NCBI RefSeq assembly: GCF_900497695.1
Contig: NZ_UIDD01000010.1
Coordinates: 682,001-746,000, forward strand
Reading direction: 5' to 3'
Length of the DNA stretch: 64,000 bases
Origin: Pseudomonas wadenswilerensis
Lineage (GTDB): Bacteria > Pseudomonadota > Gammaproteobacteria > Pseudomonadales > Pseudomonadaceae
A program made the translations under genes and the position numbers. This document shows, piece after piece, positions 41,395-50,174 of this stretch; position 1 is the stretch's first letter; each line of letters opens with the position of its first letter. Below the pieces are notes generated by a model that had not been told where the DNA came from, did not search any database, and was given only the letters and a program-made list of their open reading frames with translations.

Positions 41395-42173
41395 GGCTTG
41401 AGGGCTTTTTTCGGGTAGATGTCGTAGCGGCTGGATTTGCCTTCCAGGCTGTGGCTGGGCTTGGGGCCGTCGATGATCGGCGCCTTGCGCGGGCGCTTGA
41501 CCACCACCCGGTGGCTGGCCAGGGCCAGGGCGGCTTCGAGCAGTGCCGGCGCATCGAGGTCGTCACCGACCAGCGGGCGGAACACGCGCATTTCCTTTTT
41601 CACCAGGGCGCTCTTGTCGCGGTGCGGGAACATCGGGTCGAGGTAGATCACCTGCGGCGGCTCGCCTTGCCAGTTGCGCATGTGCTCGATGGCATTGCCG
41701 CTGAGCAGCTGCATACGCGCGACGATCGGGCCGACCTCGGCGTCGCTGCGGGCGCGGGCCAGGCCATCTGCGAGCAAGGCGGCGACCAGCGGCTGGCGCT
41801 CGATCAGGGTCATCTGGCAGCCCAGGCTTGCCAGCACGAAGGCGTCCTTGCCCAGCCCCGCCGTGGCGTCGAGCACCTGCGGGCGTACGCCCTGGGCGAT
41901 ACCCACGGCCTTGGCGATCATCTGCCCGCTACCGCCACCGAACACCCGCCGGTGGGCCGCCGCGCCTTCGACGAAATCCACCCGCACCGGCCCTGGCGCT
42001 TGCGGGCCCAGTTGCTGGATCTGCAGGCCATCGGCGCCGACCTGCACGGCAAAGCCTGCGTTGTCATCGCTCAGCGGCAGCTCCAGGCGCTGCGCCCACT
42101 CGGCAGCCAGGGCCTGATAATCGGCCGTCAATGCCTCGACCCGGATGCCGCCGTCCGCCAGTTGCTCCACCAT
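41391..42173 (-). CDS. rsmJ: 16S rRNA (guanine1516-N2)-methyltransferase RsmJ
   Basis: RsmJ methylates G1516 of 16S rRNA. The 260-residue protein begins MVEQLADGGIRVEAL. The SAM-binding region is VLDATAGLGKDAFVLASLG, and the N6/N2-methylase-type catalytic motif appears as VIYLDPMFPHRDKSALVKKEMR. The C-terminus GKSSRYDIYPKKAL is typical of the family. I use the ATG at 42173 rather than a TTG one codon upstream. It is convergent with mexL (4-bp overlap), and a short palindrome TCGGCC-AC-GGCCGA (42206-42219) lies upstream. Confidence 0.94.
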   Translation of the reverse strand: MVEQLADGGIRVEALTADYQALAAEWAQRLELPLSDDNAGFAVQVGADGLQIQQLGPQAPGPVRVDFVEGAAAHRRVFGGGSGQMIAKAVGIAQGVRPQVLDATAGLGKDAFVLASLGCQMTLIERQPLVAALLADGLARARSDAEVGPIVARMQLLSGNAIEHMRNWQGEPPQVIYLDPMFPHRDKSALVKKEMRVFRPLVGDDLDAPALLEAALALASHRVVVKRPRKAPIIDGPKPSHSLEGKSSRYDIYPKKALKP

Positions 42174-42268
42174 CAAATCCTGTACTCAAAAAAATTAAAT
42201 GATCGTCGGCCACGGCCGATATACGAAGTATTCGCTATTTTGCCAGACCAGAACGCTCTGCGACTGCC

Positions 42269-42889
42269 ATGACCGACATTCTTCAGCTCAACTCAGGTTA
42301 TATCTCGCCCGTCGGCGACTATGGCCGGCACAATACCCAGGCATTGGGTGGCGTCAGCCACCTGTGGCAGGATTTTTTTGCCCGCGCCCTGGCTGAGCAG
42401 CAAGGTGAAGACGGCGCGACCGAGGCCGTGGCCGCCGAGCAGTTCGACAAGGTCACTGGCGAGCCGCTGGGCGGCAGCCAGGTGCTGGCGCAGATTCACA
42501 GCCAGCGTCTGTGCGATGTGCATGACACCGAACTGGCCCCGCCTGAGGCACTGTTCCTGCCCATCGCCGAGCTGGAGCCTGAACTGCTGGAAAAACTCGC
42601 CCCGCCGTTCAGCGCCGCCGAACTGATCGAGCAGCAACGCCAGCTGGATATCAGCAACACCTGGGTACGCCCGGTGGTCATGAGCCAGGGCCACCCGCTC
42701 CCGGAACCAGGCCCGGCGCCACAGGCCAAGCCGCTGTACCTGCCGATTGCCGAGTTCGAGATGGACCTGCTGGACAAGGCGCCCGAGCCTTTCGACGAAG
42801 CCACCATGGCCGTGCAGCAATCGCAGCTGGACTTCGACAATCGCTGGGCACGCCCGGTGGTGCTGAACAACGTACGCATCGCCGCCTGA
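42269..42889 (+). CDS. Uncharacterised protein with an internal 43-residue duplication
   Basis: I do not recognise this 206-residue protein. It has no signal peptide or membrane segment and is acidic and Pro/Glu-rich. The C-terminal half contains two copies of a 43-residue unit, residues 95-137 and 156-198, with about 24 identical positions. Each starts L(F/Y)LPIAE and ends WxRPVV with QQxQLD between. A Pro-rich linker (PEPGPAPQAKP) separates them, and the N-terminal 90 residues show no repeat. The 95-bp upstream gap, shared with the divergent rsmJ, should hold the promoter. It converges, 3 bp apart, on the extensin-like gene. Confidence 0.85.
   Translation: MTDILQLNSGYISPVGDYGRHNTQALGGVSHLWQDFFARALAEQQGEDGATEAVAAEQFDKVTGEPLGGSQVLAQIHSQRLCDVHDTELAPPEALFLPIAELEPELLEKLAPPFSAAELIEQQRQLDISNTWVRPVVMSQGHPLPEPGPAPQAKPLYLPIAEFEMDLLDKAPEPFDEATMAVQQSQLDFDNRWARPVVLNNVRIAA
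42551..42679 (+). repeat. First copy of the LPIAE-RPVV protein repeat
   Basis: This encodes residues 95-137 of the preceding protein. It aligns without gaps to 42734-42862. Conserved positions include LPIAE, LL, PF, QQ-QLD, N, W and RPVV. Confidence 0.85.
42734..42862 (+). repeat. Second copy of the LPIAE-RPVV protein repeat
   Basis: This encodes residues 156-198. The two copies differ at many codons but keep the same length and ends, so the duplication is old and the unit appears to be under selection. Confidence 0.85.
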
Positions 42890-42892
42890 GCC

Positions 42893-43588
42893 TCAGCGGC
42901 AGATTTGCCAGAAGCCCATATCCAGATGAAAGTGATTGCGGTGAGCGGCGTTGTAGTCGGGCCCCAGCACCGTGTTGAAACTGTCGCAGGCACTGGCGTG
43001 CAGATCCTTTAGAAACTTCGCTTTGACACCCTCCCCCGGCCAGTCCTTGAGCAACTGGATGCGCTGCCCGTCGGCCAGGCGAAAGCCGGCGATGTCCAGG
43101 GCGTTGGCCGTGGCATGCTGGCTGAGGCGACCATTCTTGCGGTTGTACATGTTGCGACAGGCGAAGCTGCCCAGGTGATCGACCTGCACCACCGGCTGGG
43201 CAAAGGCGCGCTGCGCCGCCGGCTGCAGGGCATGGCGCTCGAACAGCGCGTAGGCCACCGCCAGCGGGCAACTGGCGAGAAAGCTGCTGCTCAGGCGCAC
43301 CGACGAGCCCTCGACCCGCAGCACGTTTTCCAATGGGCAGGGCGCATTGGCCGGGCTGTCGGCCTGCTTGCGGTAACGCAAATTCGAAGTCGCCAGCGCC
43401 TGTTCGCACAGCTGCGGATCATCCTGCAGGCGGCCCAGCTTGTACGGTGTAAGCAGGTTCGGCGGCTCGCGCACATCGAGTGCCGCCCAGGGGTTCCAGG
43501 CATCCGGCAGGCGCCACCCCAGGCGCCAGGCAGCCACGGATACAGCAATCAATATCAGGCACAGCACGACGAGCAATCCTTTGCGCAT
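42893..43588 (-). CDS. Extensin-like domain protein
   Basis: The 231-residue protein has an N-terminal hydrophobic anchor or uncleaved signal (GLLVVLCLILIAVSVAAW) and then an extensin-like C-terminal domain. It has conserved Cys residues and the metal-site motifs of this LAS/DD-peptidase-like fold: SQHATANALDIAGF and HRNHFHLDMG. The fold suggests a periplasmic cell-wall hydrolase, but activity is unproven for the family. It lies 6 bp after the PEP mutase-family gene in the same direction, so the two are probably co-transcribed. Confidence 0.88.
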   Translation of the reverse strand: MRKGLLVVLCLILIAVSVAAWRLGWRLPDAWNPWAALDVREPPNLLTPYKLGRLQDDPQLCEQALATSNLRYRKQADSPANAPCPLENVLRVEGSSVRLSSSFLASCPLAVAYALFERHALQPAAQRAFAQPVVQVDHLGSFACRNMYNRKNGRLSQHATANALDIAGFRLADGQRIQLLKDWPGEGVKAKFLKDLHASACDSFNTVLGPDYNAAHRNHFHLDMGFWQICR

Positions 43589-43594
43589 GAGCGA

Positions 43595-44425
43595 TCAGCG
43601 CCTGAACAACTGGTTGAGCTGGTCGAATGACAACGCCTGGTCGGCATAGTCAAAACGGCCTTGATCGTGAATCCGTTGCGCGGCGTTGAAGAACGCCCCA
43701 TAGGCCGCCCGCGCCAGCGACGAACCGACGCTGATGCGCTTGACGCCCAGGGCCTGGACATCGCCAAAACTCAGCTGCACGCCGCTCAGGCCCATCAGCA
43801 CGTTGACCGGTTTGGGCGCCACCGCCAGCACTACCCGACGGATCTCTTCAGCCGTACGCAGGCCCGGCGCATAGAGCACATCGGCACCGGCTTCGGCGAA
43901 GGCCTGCAGGCGGGCAATGGTGTCGTCCAGGTCGATGCGTCCATGCAGCAGGTTTTCAGCACGGGCGCAGAGCATGAACGGGAAGTCCAGGCTACGGGCA
44001 GCGGCGACGGCCGCCTCGACCCGCTCAACCGCGTGATGGAAGCTGTAGATCGGCTCGTCGGCGTTGCCGCTGGCATCCTCGATTGAGCCACCCACCAGAC
44101 CGACGGCGGCGCCCTGCAGGATCGCCTCGGCGCAACCCTTGGGATCGTCGCTGAAACCGTTCTCCAGGTCGGCGGCCACCGGTAATGCCGTGGCATCGAC
44201 AACAGAGCGCGCATTCGCCAAGGTTTCATCCAGGGTCATCGCCCCTTCGGCGTCCGGACGCCCCAGGGAGAACGCCAGGCCAGCGCTGGTCGTGGCCAGC
44301 GCCTCGAAGCCGAGGCTGGCCAGCAGCTTGGCGGAACCGGCATCCCAGGGGTTGGGGATGACGAAGGCGCCATCGCGCTCATGCAGGGCTTTGAAGGCTT
44401 CGGCACGCAGGGTTTGCACATCCAT
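43595..44425 (-). CDS. Isocitrate lyase/PEP mutase-family protein
   Basis: This 276-residue TIM-barrel protein belongs to the ICL/PEPM superfamily, which makes or breaks C-C or P-C bonds next to a carboxylate. It has NPWDAGSAKLLASLGFEALATTSAG, ADLENGFSD (metal-binding acidic loop), GGSIEDASG and CARAENLLHG. It lacks the KKCG-type lyase loop, so the true reaction is open. I use the ATG at 44425, which has GGGAG about ten bases upstream; a GTG two codons earlier is too close to it. It heads a short minus-strand unit with the extensin-like gene. Confidence 0.88.
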   Translation of the reverse strand: MDVQTLRAEAFKALHERDGAFVIPNPWDAGSAKLLASLGFEALATTSAGLAFSLGRPDAEGAMTLDETLANARSVVDATALPVAADLENGFSDDPKGCAEAILQGAAVGLVGGSIEDASGNADEPIYSFHHAVERVEAAVAAARSLDFPFMLCARAENLLHGRIDLDDTIARLQAFAEAGADVLYAPGLRTAEEIRRVVLAVAPKPVNVLMGLSGVQLSFGDVQALGVKRISVGSSLARAAYGAFFNAAQRIHDQGRFDYADQALSFDQLNQLFRR

Positions 44426-44458
44426 GATCACGACTCCCGGGCAGGCGGCAGGACGCGT

Positions 44459-45328
44459 TCAGAGCAGACCAAGTTGTTCGGCTTCTGGCGTCCGGTCCAG
44501 TTCAGGCAAGGCCGCAAGCCCCGGCAGGCGTTCCATCAGGCCCTGATGGAAACGCCGGGCCAGGGCGGCGGCCAGGCGGTTGTCGGCAGTATGCAGGAAA
44601 ACATAGGGGCTGCGCCCCTCCTCGATCCAGGCCGCGACCTTGTCCAGCCAGGGCAGCAGGAACGGCTCGTTGGCGGCAAGCTCAGGGTGGCCGATGAAGC
44701 GGATCTGCGGGTGCTGGGTGAACGCGGTCGGGCGTGGCGGCACGCGCGGCTTTTTCGACTGGGCGTGGAGCACTTCGGGGCTGCGCGCGGTGCAACTGAA
44801 CAAGGCCCGGGGATCAAGGCAGATACGTTCCACGCCTCGCTCGAGCAGCAAGCGGTTGAGCAAGCGCTCCTCATCGCCCTTGCTGAAGAACGCCGCGTTG
44901 CGCACCTCTACCGCAATCGGTACACCGACCTCGTCAAGGAAAGTCACCAGCTCGCCCAGCCGCGCCGGGCCGAAGGTTGCCGGCAGCTGCAGCCAATACG
45001 GCGCAACGCGTGCACCGAGAGGCTTGAGCAATTCGATGAAGGACTGAGCGGCGGCCAGTTGACCGTGCAGGTCACCGCCGTGGCTGATATCGCCGGGGAA
45101 CTTGGCAGTAAAACGAAAATGCGCGGGCATCACTTGCGCCCACCGCTCGATAGTCGCTGGTGCCGGGCGCGCATAAAAGGTGGTGTTGCCTTCTACGGCA
45201 TTGAAAACCTGGCTGTAGAGGCCGAGAAAGTCGCCGGTTCTGGCGTCCGCCGGGTACAGGTACTCGCGCCAGGCGTTTTCACTCCAGGACGGACAACCGA
45301 CAAAATAGGGAAGCGTGGACAGACTCAT
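44459..45328 (-). CDS. DUF72 family protein (YecE-like)
   Basis: The 289-residue product is a TIM-barrel-like DUF72 protein with FVGCPSWSENAWREYLYP, FNAVEGNTTFYARPAPATIERWAQ and FRFTAKFPGDISHGG, all family hallmarks, and AVEVRNAAFF in the middle. Its molecular function is unknown. It starts three bases after the stop of the small gene at 45332-45628, so the two form a pair. Confidence 0.92.
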   Translation of the reverse strand: MSLSTLPYFVGCPSWSENAWREYLYPADARTGDFLGLYSQVFNAVEGNTTFYARPAPATIERWAQVMPAHFRFTAKFPGDISHGGDLHGQLAAAQSFIELLKPLGARVAPYWLQLPATFGPARLGELVTFLDEVGVPIAVEVRNAAFFSKGDEERLLNRLLLERGVERICLDPRALFSCTARSPEVLHAQSKKPRVPPRPTAFTQHPQIRFIGHPELAANEPFLLPWLDKVAAWIEEGRSPYVFLHTADNRLAAALARRFHQGLMERLPGLAALPELDRTPEAEQLGLL

Positions 45329-45331
45329 CCA

Positions 45332-45628
45332 TCAAATGTACAGGTCCAGCCCCAGTACTTCCATCTCCCAGTCAACGAAACCGGCAGTGGTCAGGTAGCT
45401 GGCCAGGGCATGGGCGGTGCGCTTGTTGCGCGCCCGCGGGAATATCATGTCCTGGGGCCGTGCCGGCAGGCCACCGGTGCGCGCCTGGCCTTGGCTGGCG
45501 CTGGCTTGCGGCTGCACTTCGAACTCGCCCGGCAGATCCTCGTCTTCCACGTCATCGCTGCGCACCGGCGCTTTGCGCGGGGCACGCTTGATGGGGTAGG
45601 ACTGCGAGGAAAAACCGTCGATACGCAT
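45332..45628 (-). CDS. Small hypothetical protein with conserved-looking C-terminus
   Basis: I do not recognise a family for this 98-residue protein. Its first 60 residues look disordered, being rich in charged residues, Pro and Gln. The last 35 are more regular (RNKRTAHALASYLTTAGFVDWEMEVLGLDLYI) and could fold as a helix plus strand. It has no membrane segment or signal. The gene is three bases upstream of the DUF72 gene. The 129-bp gap to tsaB (45629-45757) shows no repeat or clear terminator. Confidence 0.75.
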   Translation of the reverse strand: MRIDGFSSQSYPIKRAPRKAPVRSDDVEDEDLPGEFEVQPQASASQGQARTGGLPARPQDMIFPRARNKRTAHALASYLTTAGFVDWEMEVLGLDLYI

Positions 45629-45757
45629 GGCGATTACTCAAGAGCAATGATGGCAATTTAGCAGCATCGTTGATCCTTCGCTAATGCCCGATTGATAACT
45701 GGACCACAGTTCGGGCAAAAGGTTTTACTTGGCTTGAGAATAGTCGACGAGTTGCAC

Positions 45758-46432
45758 TCAGCGCGCTTTCGGCGTAGCCACTTTGTCGCGCAGGTACACA
45801 GGCTGCGCAAGGTCCGCGGCAATGGCCTCGCCACGCTGCCAGGCGAAGGTCGCCAGGCTCAGCAGGTCCTGGGCATGGGGCAGCAGGCTGGCATCCTGAG
45901 CGCTGACCTTGACCGCCAGGCGCTCGGCATAGCCCCAGCCGGTGCCTGCACCGAACCAGTCGCCGCTGGCGCCAGCCGGCAGTGCGACCTGCTCCGGCGG
46001 CAACACCGCTTCATTGCCCTGCAGGCGCATTTCGCCGTCGACGTTCCGATAGCAGCCCCAGTACACCTCGTCCATGCGCGCATCGATTGCCGCCGCCACC
46101 TGCTGCACACCCTGCTCGCGCATGGCGCGCTGGGCCAGCACCGCCAGGTTGGACACCGGCAGCACTGGACGCTCCAGGGCAAAGGCCAGGCCCTGGACCA
46201 CACCGATGGCAATACGCACGCCGGTAAAGGCGCCCGGGCCACGGCCAAAGGCGATGGCATCGACCTGCTGCAGGGTGACACCGGCGTCGGCCAGCAACTG
46301 CTGGATCATCGGCAGCAGCTTCTGCGCGTGCAGGCGTGGAATCACCTCATAGTGGCTGGAAACCTTGCCGTCATGCAGCAAGGCAACGGAGCAGGCTTCA
46401 GTGGCGGTATCGAGGGCCAGCAAGGTGGTCAT
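45758..46432 (-). CDS. tsaB: tRNA threonylcarbamoyladenosine biosynthesis protein TsaB
   Basis: TsaB pairs with TsaD and TsaE to add threonylcarbamoyl to A37 of tRNAs reading ANN codons. The 224-residue ASKHA-fold protein starts MTTLLALDTATEACSVAL and has HAQKLLPMIQQLL and FGRGPGAFTGVRIAIGVVQGLA, the family signature. The ATG at 46432 fits this N-terminus better than one six codons upstream. It follows adk behind a terminator. The product supplies the t6A on which tcdA (25847-26668) acts. Confidence 0.96.
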   Translation of the reverse strand: MTTLLALDTATEACSVALLHDGKVSSHYEVIPRLHAQKLLPMIQQLLADAGVTLQQVDAIAFGRGPGAFTGVRIAIGVVQGLAFALERPVLPVSNLAVLAQRAMREQGVQQVAAAIDARMDEVYWGCYRNVDGEMRLQGNEAVLPPEQVALPAGASGDWFGAGTGWGYAERLAVKVSAQDASLLPHAQDLLSLATFAWQRGEAIAADLAQPVYLRDKVATPKAR

Positions 46433-46474
46433 CGGAGAATCCAGGGGCAAGAAAAAAGAGCGGCATTATAAACA

Positions 46475-46500
46475 ACAACGGCCCGCAAGCGGGCCGTTGT
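46475..46500 (-). terminator. Intrinsic terminator after adk
   Basis: ACAACGGCCCG and CGGGCCGTTGT form an 11-bp perfect stem with a 4-base loop, 20 bases after the adk stop. A short T-rich tail (TGTTTATAAT) follows on the minus strand. The tail also contains TATAAT, so the site may combine a terminator with the -10 of a tsaB promoter. Confidence 0.8.
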
Positions 46501-46519
46501 CTGCACTACCGAGCGTCGA

Positions 46520-47170
46520 TCAGCTCAGTGCGGCCAGGACCTTGGCGGTGATCGCATCTACCGAGCCCACGCCTTCGATATGGCTGTACTTCGGCTTGCC
46601 GCCATTGGCAGCCGAGAGCTTCTGGTAGAAGTCCACCAGTGGCTTGGTCTGGTCGTGGTAGACCGACAGGCGATGACGCACGGTTTCTTCGGTGTCGTCT
46701 TTACGCTGTACCAGCGGCTCGCCGGTTTCGTCGTCCTTGCCTTCAGCCTTTGGCGGGTTGTAGACCACGTGATAGACGCGGCCCGAACCTTCGTGCACAC
46801 GGCGGCCAGCGATACGCTGAACGATTTCTTCGTCTTCGACGGCGATTTCGACCACGGCATCCAGCTCGACGCCGGCAGTCACCAAAGCTTCAGCCTGAGG
46901 AATGGTGCGCGGGAAACCGTCGAACAGGAAGCCATTTGCACAGTCAGCCTGGGCAATGCGGTCCTTGACCAGGTTGATGATCAGCTCGTCGGAGACCAGC
47001 TTGCCAGCGTCCATGATTGCCTTGGCTTCCAGGCCCAGCGCAGTGCCGGCCTTGACTGCGGCGCGCAGCATGTCGCCAGTGGAAATCTGTGGAATACCGA
47101 ACTTCTCGGTGATGAACTTTGCCTGAGTACCTTTACCGGCCCCGGGAGCTCCCAGCAGAATTACGCGCAT
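46520..47170 (-). CDS. adk: Adenylate kinase
   Basis: Adk interconverts ATP + AMP and 2 ADP. The 216-residue long-type enzyme has the P-loop GAPGAGKGTQ at the N-terminus, the AMP-binding ISTGDMLRAA, the signature FLFDGFPRTIPQAEA and the LID region RRVHEGSGRVYHVVYNPP. The LID has no zinc Cys cluster, as in other Gram-negatives. AGGAGCACGAG precedes the ATG at 47170. Confidence 0.98.
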   Translation of the reverse strand: MRVILLGAPGAGKGTQAKFITEKFGIPQISTGDMLRAAVKAGTALGLEAKAIMDAGKLVSDELIINLVKDRIAQADCANGFLFDGFPRTIPQAEALVTAGVELDAVVEIAVEDEEIVQRIAGRRVHEGSGRVYHVVYNPPKAEGKDDETGEPLVQRKDDTEETVRHRLSVYHDQTKPLVDFYQKLSAANGGKPKYSHIEGVGSVDAITAKVLAALS

Positions 47171-47427
47171 CTCGTGCTCCTCATTTTTTTGTAAGCAAAT
47201 CAGTGGGTTTGCCACGCAGGGCCAATCCCGGAATTTGGGTGATGATCGTAATTTCGATCAAAAGGCTGCTCAAGATACACAGCGCCCGCAAGCCACACAA
47301 GCGGTCGAAAGTCGGAAAAACCCACGCACGGTGGCCACTTGAAGCATAGGTTGCGCCGGGCGCAACCTGTTGCTTTACAAGCATTCTGCCCTTCTTGGGT
47401 AGACGATCGGCAGGCCGGATTTTTAAC
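47171..47427. other. 257-bp ppc-adk intergenic region with a palindromic hairpin
   Basis: AGGTTGCGC-CGG-GCGCAACCT (47348-47368) is a perfect 9-bp stem with a 3-base loop, about 60 bases downstream of ppc. No T-run follows on the minus strand, so it is at best a weak terminator. The remainder should contain the adk promoter, which I cannot place with confidence. Confidence 0.55.
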
Positions 47428-50055
47428 TCAGCCAGTATTGCGCAAGCCTGCCGCGATGCCGGCCACGGTGACCAGCAAGGCCTGTTCCAACGGGCTATCC
47501 AGAGCGGCTTCACGCCCGCGCGAGCGCGCCAGCAGTTCAGCCTGCAATAGATGCAGCGGGTCCAGATAGGTGTTGCGCAGGCGGATGAATTCCAGGGTCT
47601 CGGGGCTGTGCGCCAGTAGCACCGGCTGCCCGGTCAACCCCAGCACCACCTGGCACGCCTGCGACAATAGGTCGCGCAAATGTGCACCCAAAGGTCGCAG
47701 TTCTGGTTGCACTAGACGTTCGTCGTAGGAGCGGGCGATGTCGGCGTCGGCCTTGGCCAGGACCATCTCCAGCATGTCGATGCGTGTGCGGAAAAACGGC
47801 CACTGCTCGCGCATCTCGGCCAGCAACGGCCCCTGGCCGCGAGCCAGAGCGTTGTTCAGTGCCGCTTCCCAGCCAAGCCAGGCCGGCAGCATCAGGCGGG
47901 TCTGGGTCCAGCCGAAAATCCACGGGATCGCCCGCAGGCTTTCGATGCCGCCGGCGCGACGCTTGGCCGGGCGGCTGCCCAGCGGCAGGCGGCCGAGTTC
48001 CTGTTCGGGGGTGGACTGACGGAAGTATTCGACGAACTCGGGGTTGTCGCGCACTACGCCGCGGTAGGCCTTGACGCCGTCGGCAGCCAACTGGTCCATC
48101 AGCGCGCGCCAGGCCGGTTGTGGCGGCGGCGGTGGCAGCAAGGTCGCTTCCAGCACCGCGGCCAGGTAGAGGTTGAGGTTCTGCTCGGCGATGTCCGGCA
48201 AGCCGAACTTGAAGCGGATCATCTCGCCCTGCTCGGTGGTACGGAAGCGCCCGGCTACCGAGCCCGGTGGCTGCGACAGGATCGCCGCGTGGGCCGGGCC
48301 GCCACCGCGGCCAACGGTGCCGCCACGGCCGTGGAACAGCAGCAGTTCGACCTGCTGTTCGCGGCAGATGCGCACCAGGGTTTCCTGGGCGCGGTACTGG
48401 GCCCAGGCCGCGGCCGTGGTGCCAGCATCCTTGGCCGAGTCGGAATAGCCGATCATCACTTCCTGCGGGCCGTGCAACCCGGCGCGGTAACCCGGCAGGC
48501 CGAGCAGGCGTTCCATCACCGGGCCGGCGTTGTCCAGGTCGGCGAGGGTTTCGAACAACGGCACCACGCGCATCGACCGCAGCACGCCGGCTTCCTTGAG
48601 CAGCAACTGCACGGCCAGCACGTCGGAAGCGGCGCCGGCCATGGAGATCACATAAGAGCCCAGCGAGGCTGCTGGCGCTGCGGCAATCTCGCGGCACGTG
48701 GCGAGCACTTCGGCGGTGTCGGCCTGGGGCTTGAAGTAGCTTGGCAACAGCGGGCGACGGCTGTTGAGTTCCTGCTGCAGGAAGGCAACGCGCGCGTCTT
48801 CATCCCACTCGGCATAGCGGCCAAGGCCCAGGTATTCGGTGATTTCGCTCAGCGCCGAGGTGTGCCGGGCGGCGTCCTGACGCACATCAAGGCGCACCAG
48901 GAACAGGCCGAAGGTCACTGCCCGACGCAGGCAATCGAGCAGCGGGCCATCGGCAATCACGCCCATGCCACAGGCATGCAGCGATTCGAAGCACAGCTGC
49001 AGGGGTTCGAACAGGTCGCGGTTGTCCTGTAGCACCTCGGGTGCAGGGGCCTGCGGGGTGGTCAGCGAGGCTTGGGCCCATGCGCGAGTGACCCGCAAGC
49101 GCTCACGCAACTGCTTGAGCAAGGTGCGATAAGGTTCGGCCGACTCGCCTACCTTGGCCCTGAGCGCTTCGCTGGCCTGCTGCATCGACAGCTCGGCGGC
49201 CAGGGCATCGATATCACGCAAGAACAGGTCAGCGGCCATCCAGCGCGCCAGCAACAACACTTCGCGGGTGACCGGCGCGGTGACATTGGGGTTGCCATCG
49301 CGGTCGCCGCCCATCCACGAGGCAAAGCGGATCGGCGCTGCCTCCAGTGGCAGGCGCAGGCCGGTGGCTTGGTGCAGGGCCTTGTCGACCTTGCGCAAAT
49401 GGTGCGGGACCGCCTGCCACAGCGAATGCTCGATCACCGCAAAGCCCCATTTGGCTTCGTCCACCGGGGTCGGTCGGGTACGGCGGATTTCTTCGGTGTG
49501 CCAGGCTTCGGCGATCAGGCGCTGCAGGCGCTCGCGGATCTGCTCGCGCTCGGCGGGGATCAGGTCGCGGTGATCCTGGGCAGCCAGTTGCGCGGCAATC
49601 GCGTCGTACTTCTGGATCAAGGTGCGCCGGGCCACTTCAGTCGGGTGGGCAGTCAGCACCAGTTCGATGCTCAGCTTGCCCAGTTGCCGGGCCAGGGCAT
49701 CGTCGCTGTGGCCGGCAGCCTTGAGCCGCGCCAGCAACTCGGGCAGCACACGGGCTTCGAAAGGTTCGGGCTGGCCGACGTCGCGGCGGCGAATCAATTG
49801 ATACTGCTCGGCGATGTTGGCCAGGTTGAGAAACTGGTTGAAGGCCCGGGCCACCGGCAGCAGCTCGTCTTCAGCCAGATCATTGAGAGTCGAGCTCAGT
49901 TGCTCGGCACCGCCACTGCGGTCGGCCTTGGCACTACGGCGAATGTCCTCGATGGTCTGCAAAAACGCTTCGCCGTGCTGCTCGCGCACGGTTTCGCCCA
50001 ACAACTCGCCCAACAAATGAACATCTTCACGCAAGCGCACATCGATATCAGTCAT
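47428..50055 (-). CDS. ppc: Phosphoenolpyruvate carboxylase
   Basis: PPC makes oxaloacetate from PEP and bicarbonate to refill the TCA cycle. The 875-residue protein has the catalytic His in VLTAHPTEVARRTL, ASWMGGDRDGNPNVT, the second active-site signature VMIGYSDSAKDAGTTAA with the Lys, and FHGRGGTVGRGGGPAH. It ends GLRNTG, with the C-terminal -RNTG tail typical of PPC. The ATG at 50055 gives the usual N-terminus (MTDIDVRLREDVHLLGELLG). Confidence 0.98.
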   Translation of the reverse strand: MTDIDVRLREDVHLLGELLGETVREQHGEAFLQTIEDIRRSAKADRSGGAEQLSSTLNDLAEDELLPVARAFNQFLNLANIAEQYQLIRRRDVGQPEPFEARVLPELLARLKAAGHSDDALARQLGKLSIELVLTAHPTEVARRTLIQKYDAIAAQLAAQDHRDLIPAEREQIRERLQRLIAEAWHTEEIRRTRPTPVDEAKWGFAVIEHSLWQAVPHHLRKVDKALHQATGLRLPLEAAPIRFASWMGGDRDGNPNVTAPVTREVLLLARWMAADLFLRDIDALAAELSMQQASEALRAKVGESAEPYRTLLKQLRERLRVTRAWAQASLTTPQAPAPEVLQDNRDLFEPLQLCFESLHACGMGVIADGPLLDCLRRAVTFGLFLVRLDVRQDAARHTSALSEITEYLGLGRYAEWDEDARVAFLQQELNSRRPLLPSYFKPQADTAEVLATCREIAAAPAASLGSYVISMAGAASDVLAVQLLLKEAGVLRSMRVVPLFETLADLDNAGPVMERLLGLPGYRAGLHGPQEVMIGYSDSAKDAGTTAAAWAQYRAQETLVRICREQQVELLLFHGRGGTVGRGGGPAHAAILSQPPGSVAGRFRTTEQGEMIRFKFGLPDIAEQNLNLYLAAVLEATLLPPPPPQPAWRALMDQLAADGVKAYRGVVRDNPEFVEYFRQSTPEQELGRLPLGSRPAKRRAGGIESLRAIPWIFGWTQTRLMLPAWLGWEAALNNALARGQGPLLAEMREQWPFFRTRIDMLEMVLAKADADIARSYDERLVQPELRPLGAHLRDLLSQACQVVLGLTGQPVLLAHSPETLEFIRLRNTYLDPLHLLQAELLARSRGREAALDSPLEQALLVTVAGIAAGLRNTG

Positions 50056-50174
50056 CAGCCCTGTCTCCGGCATTCGGGAAAACCGCTCTGGGACCAGAGT
50101 GCCCCAGTACCGGCCGAGCTTCAAGGCAGAGCCCGGGCTGAACTACGCTCAACACAGGCACACAGGAGAACATC

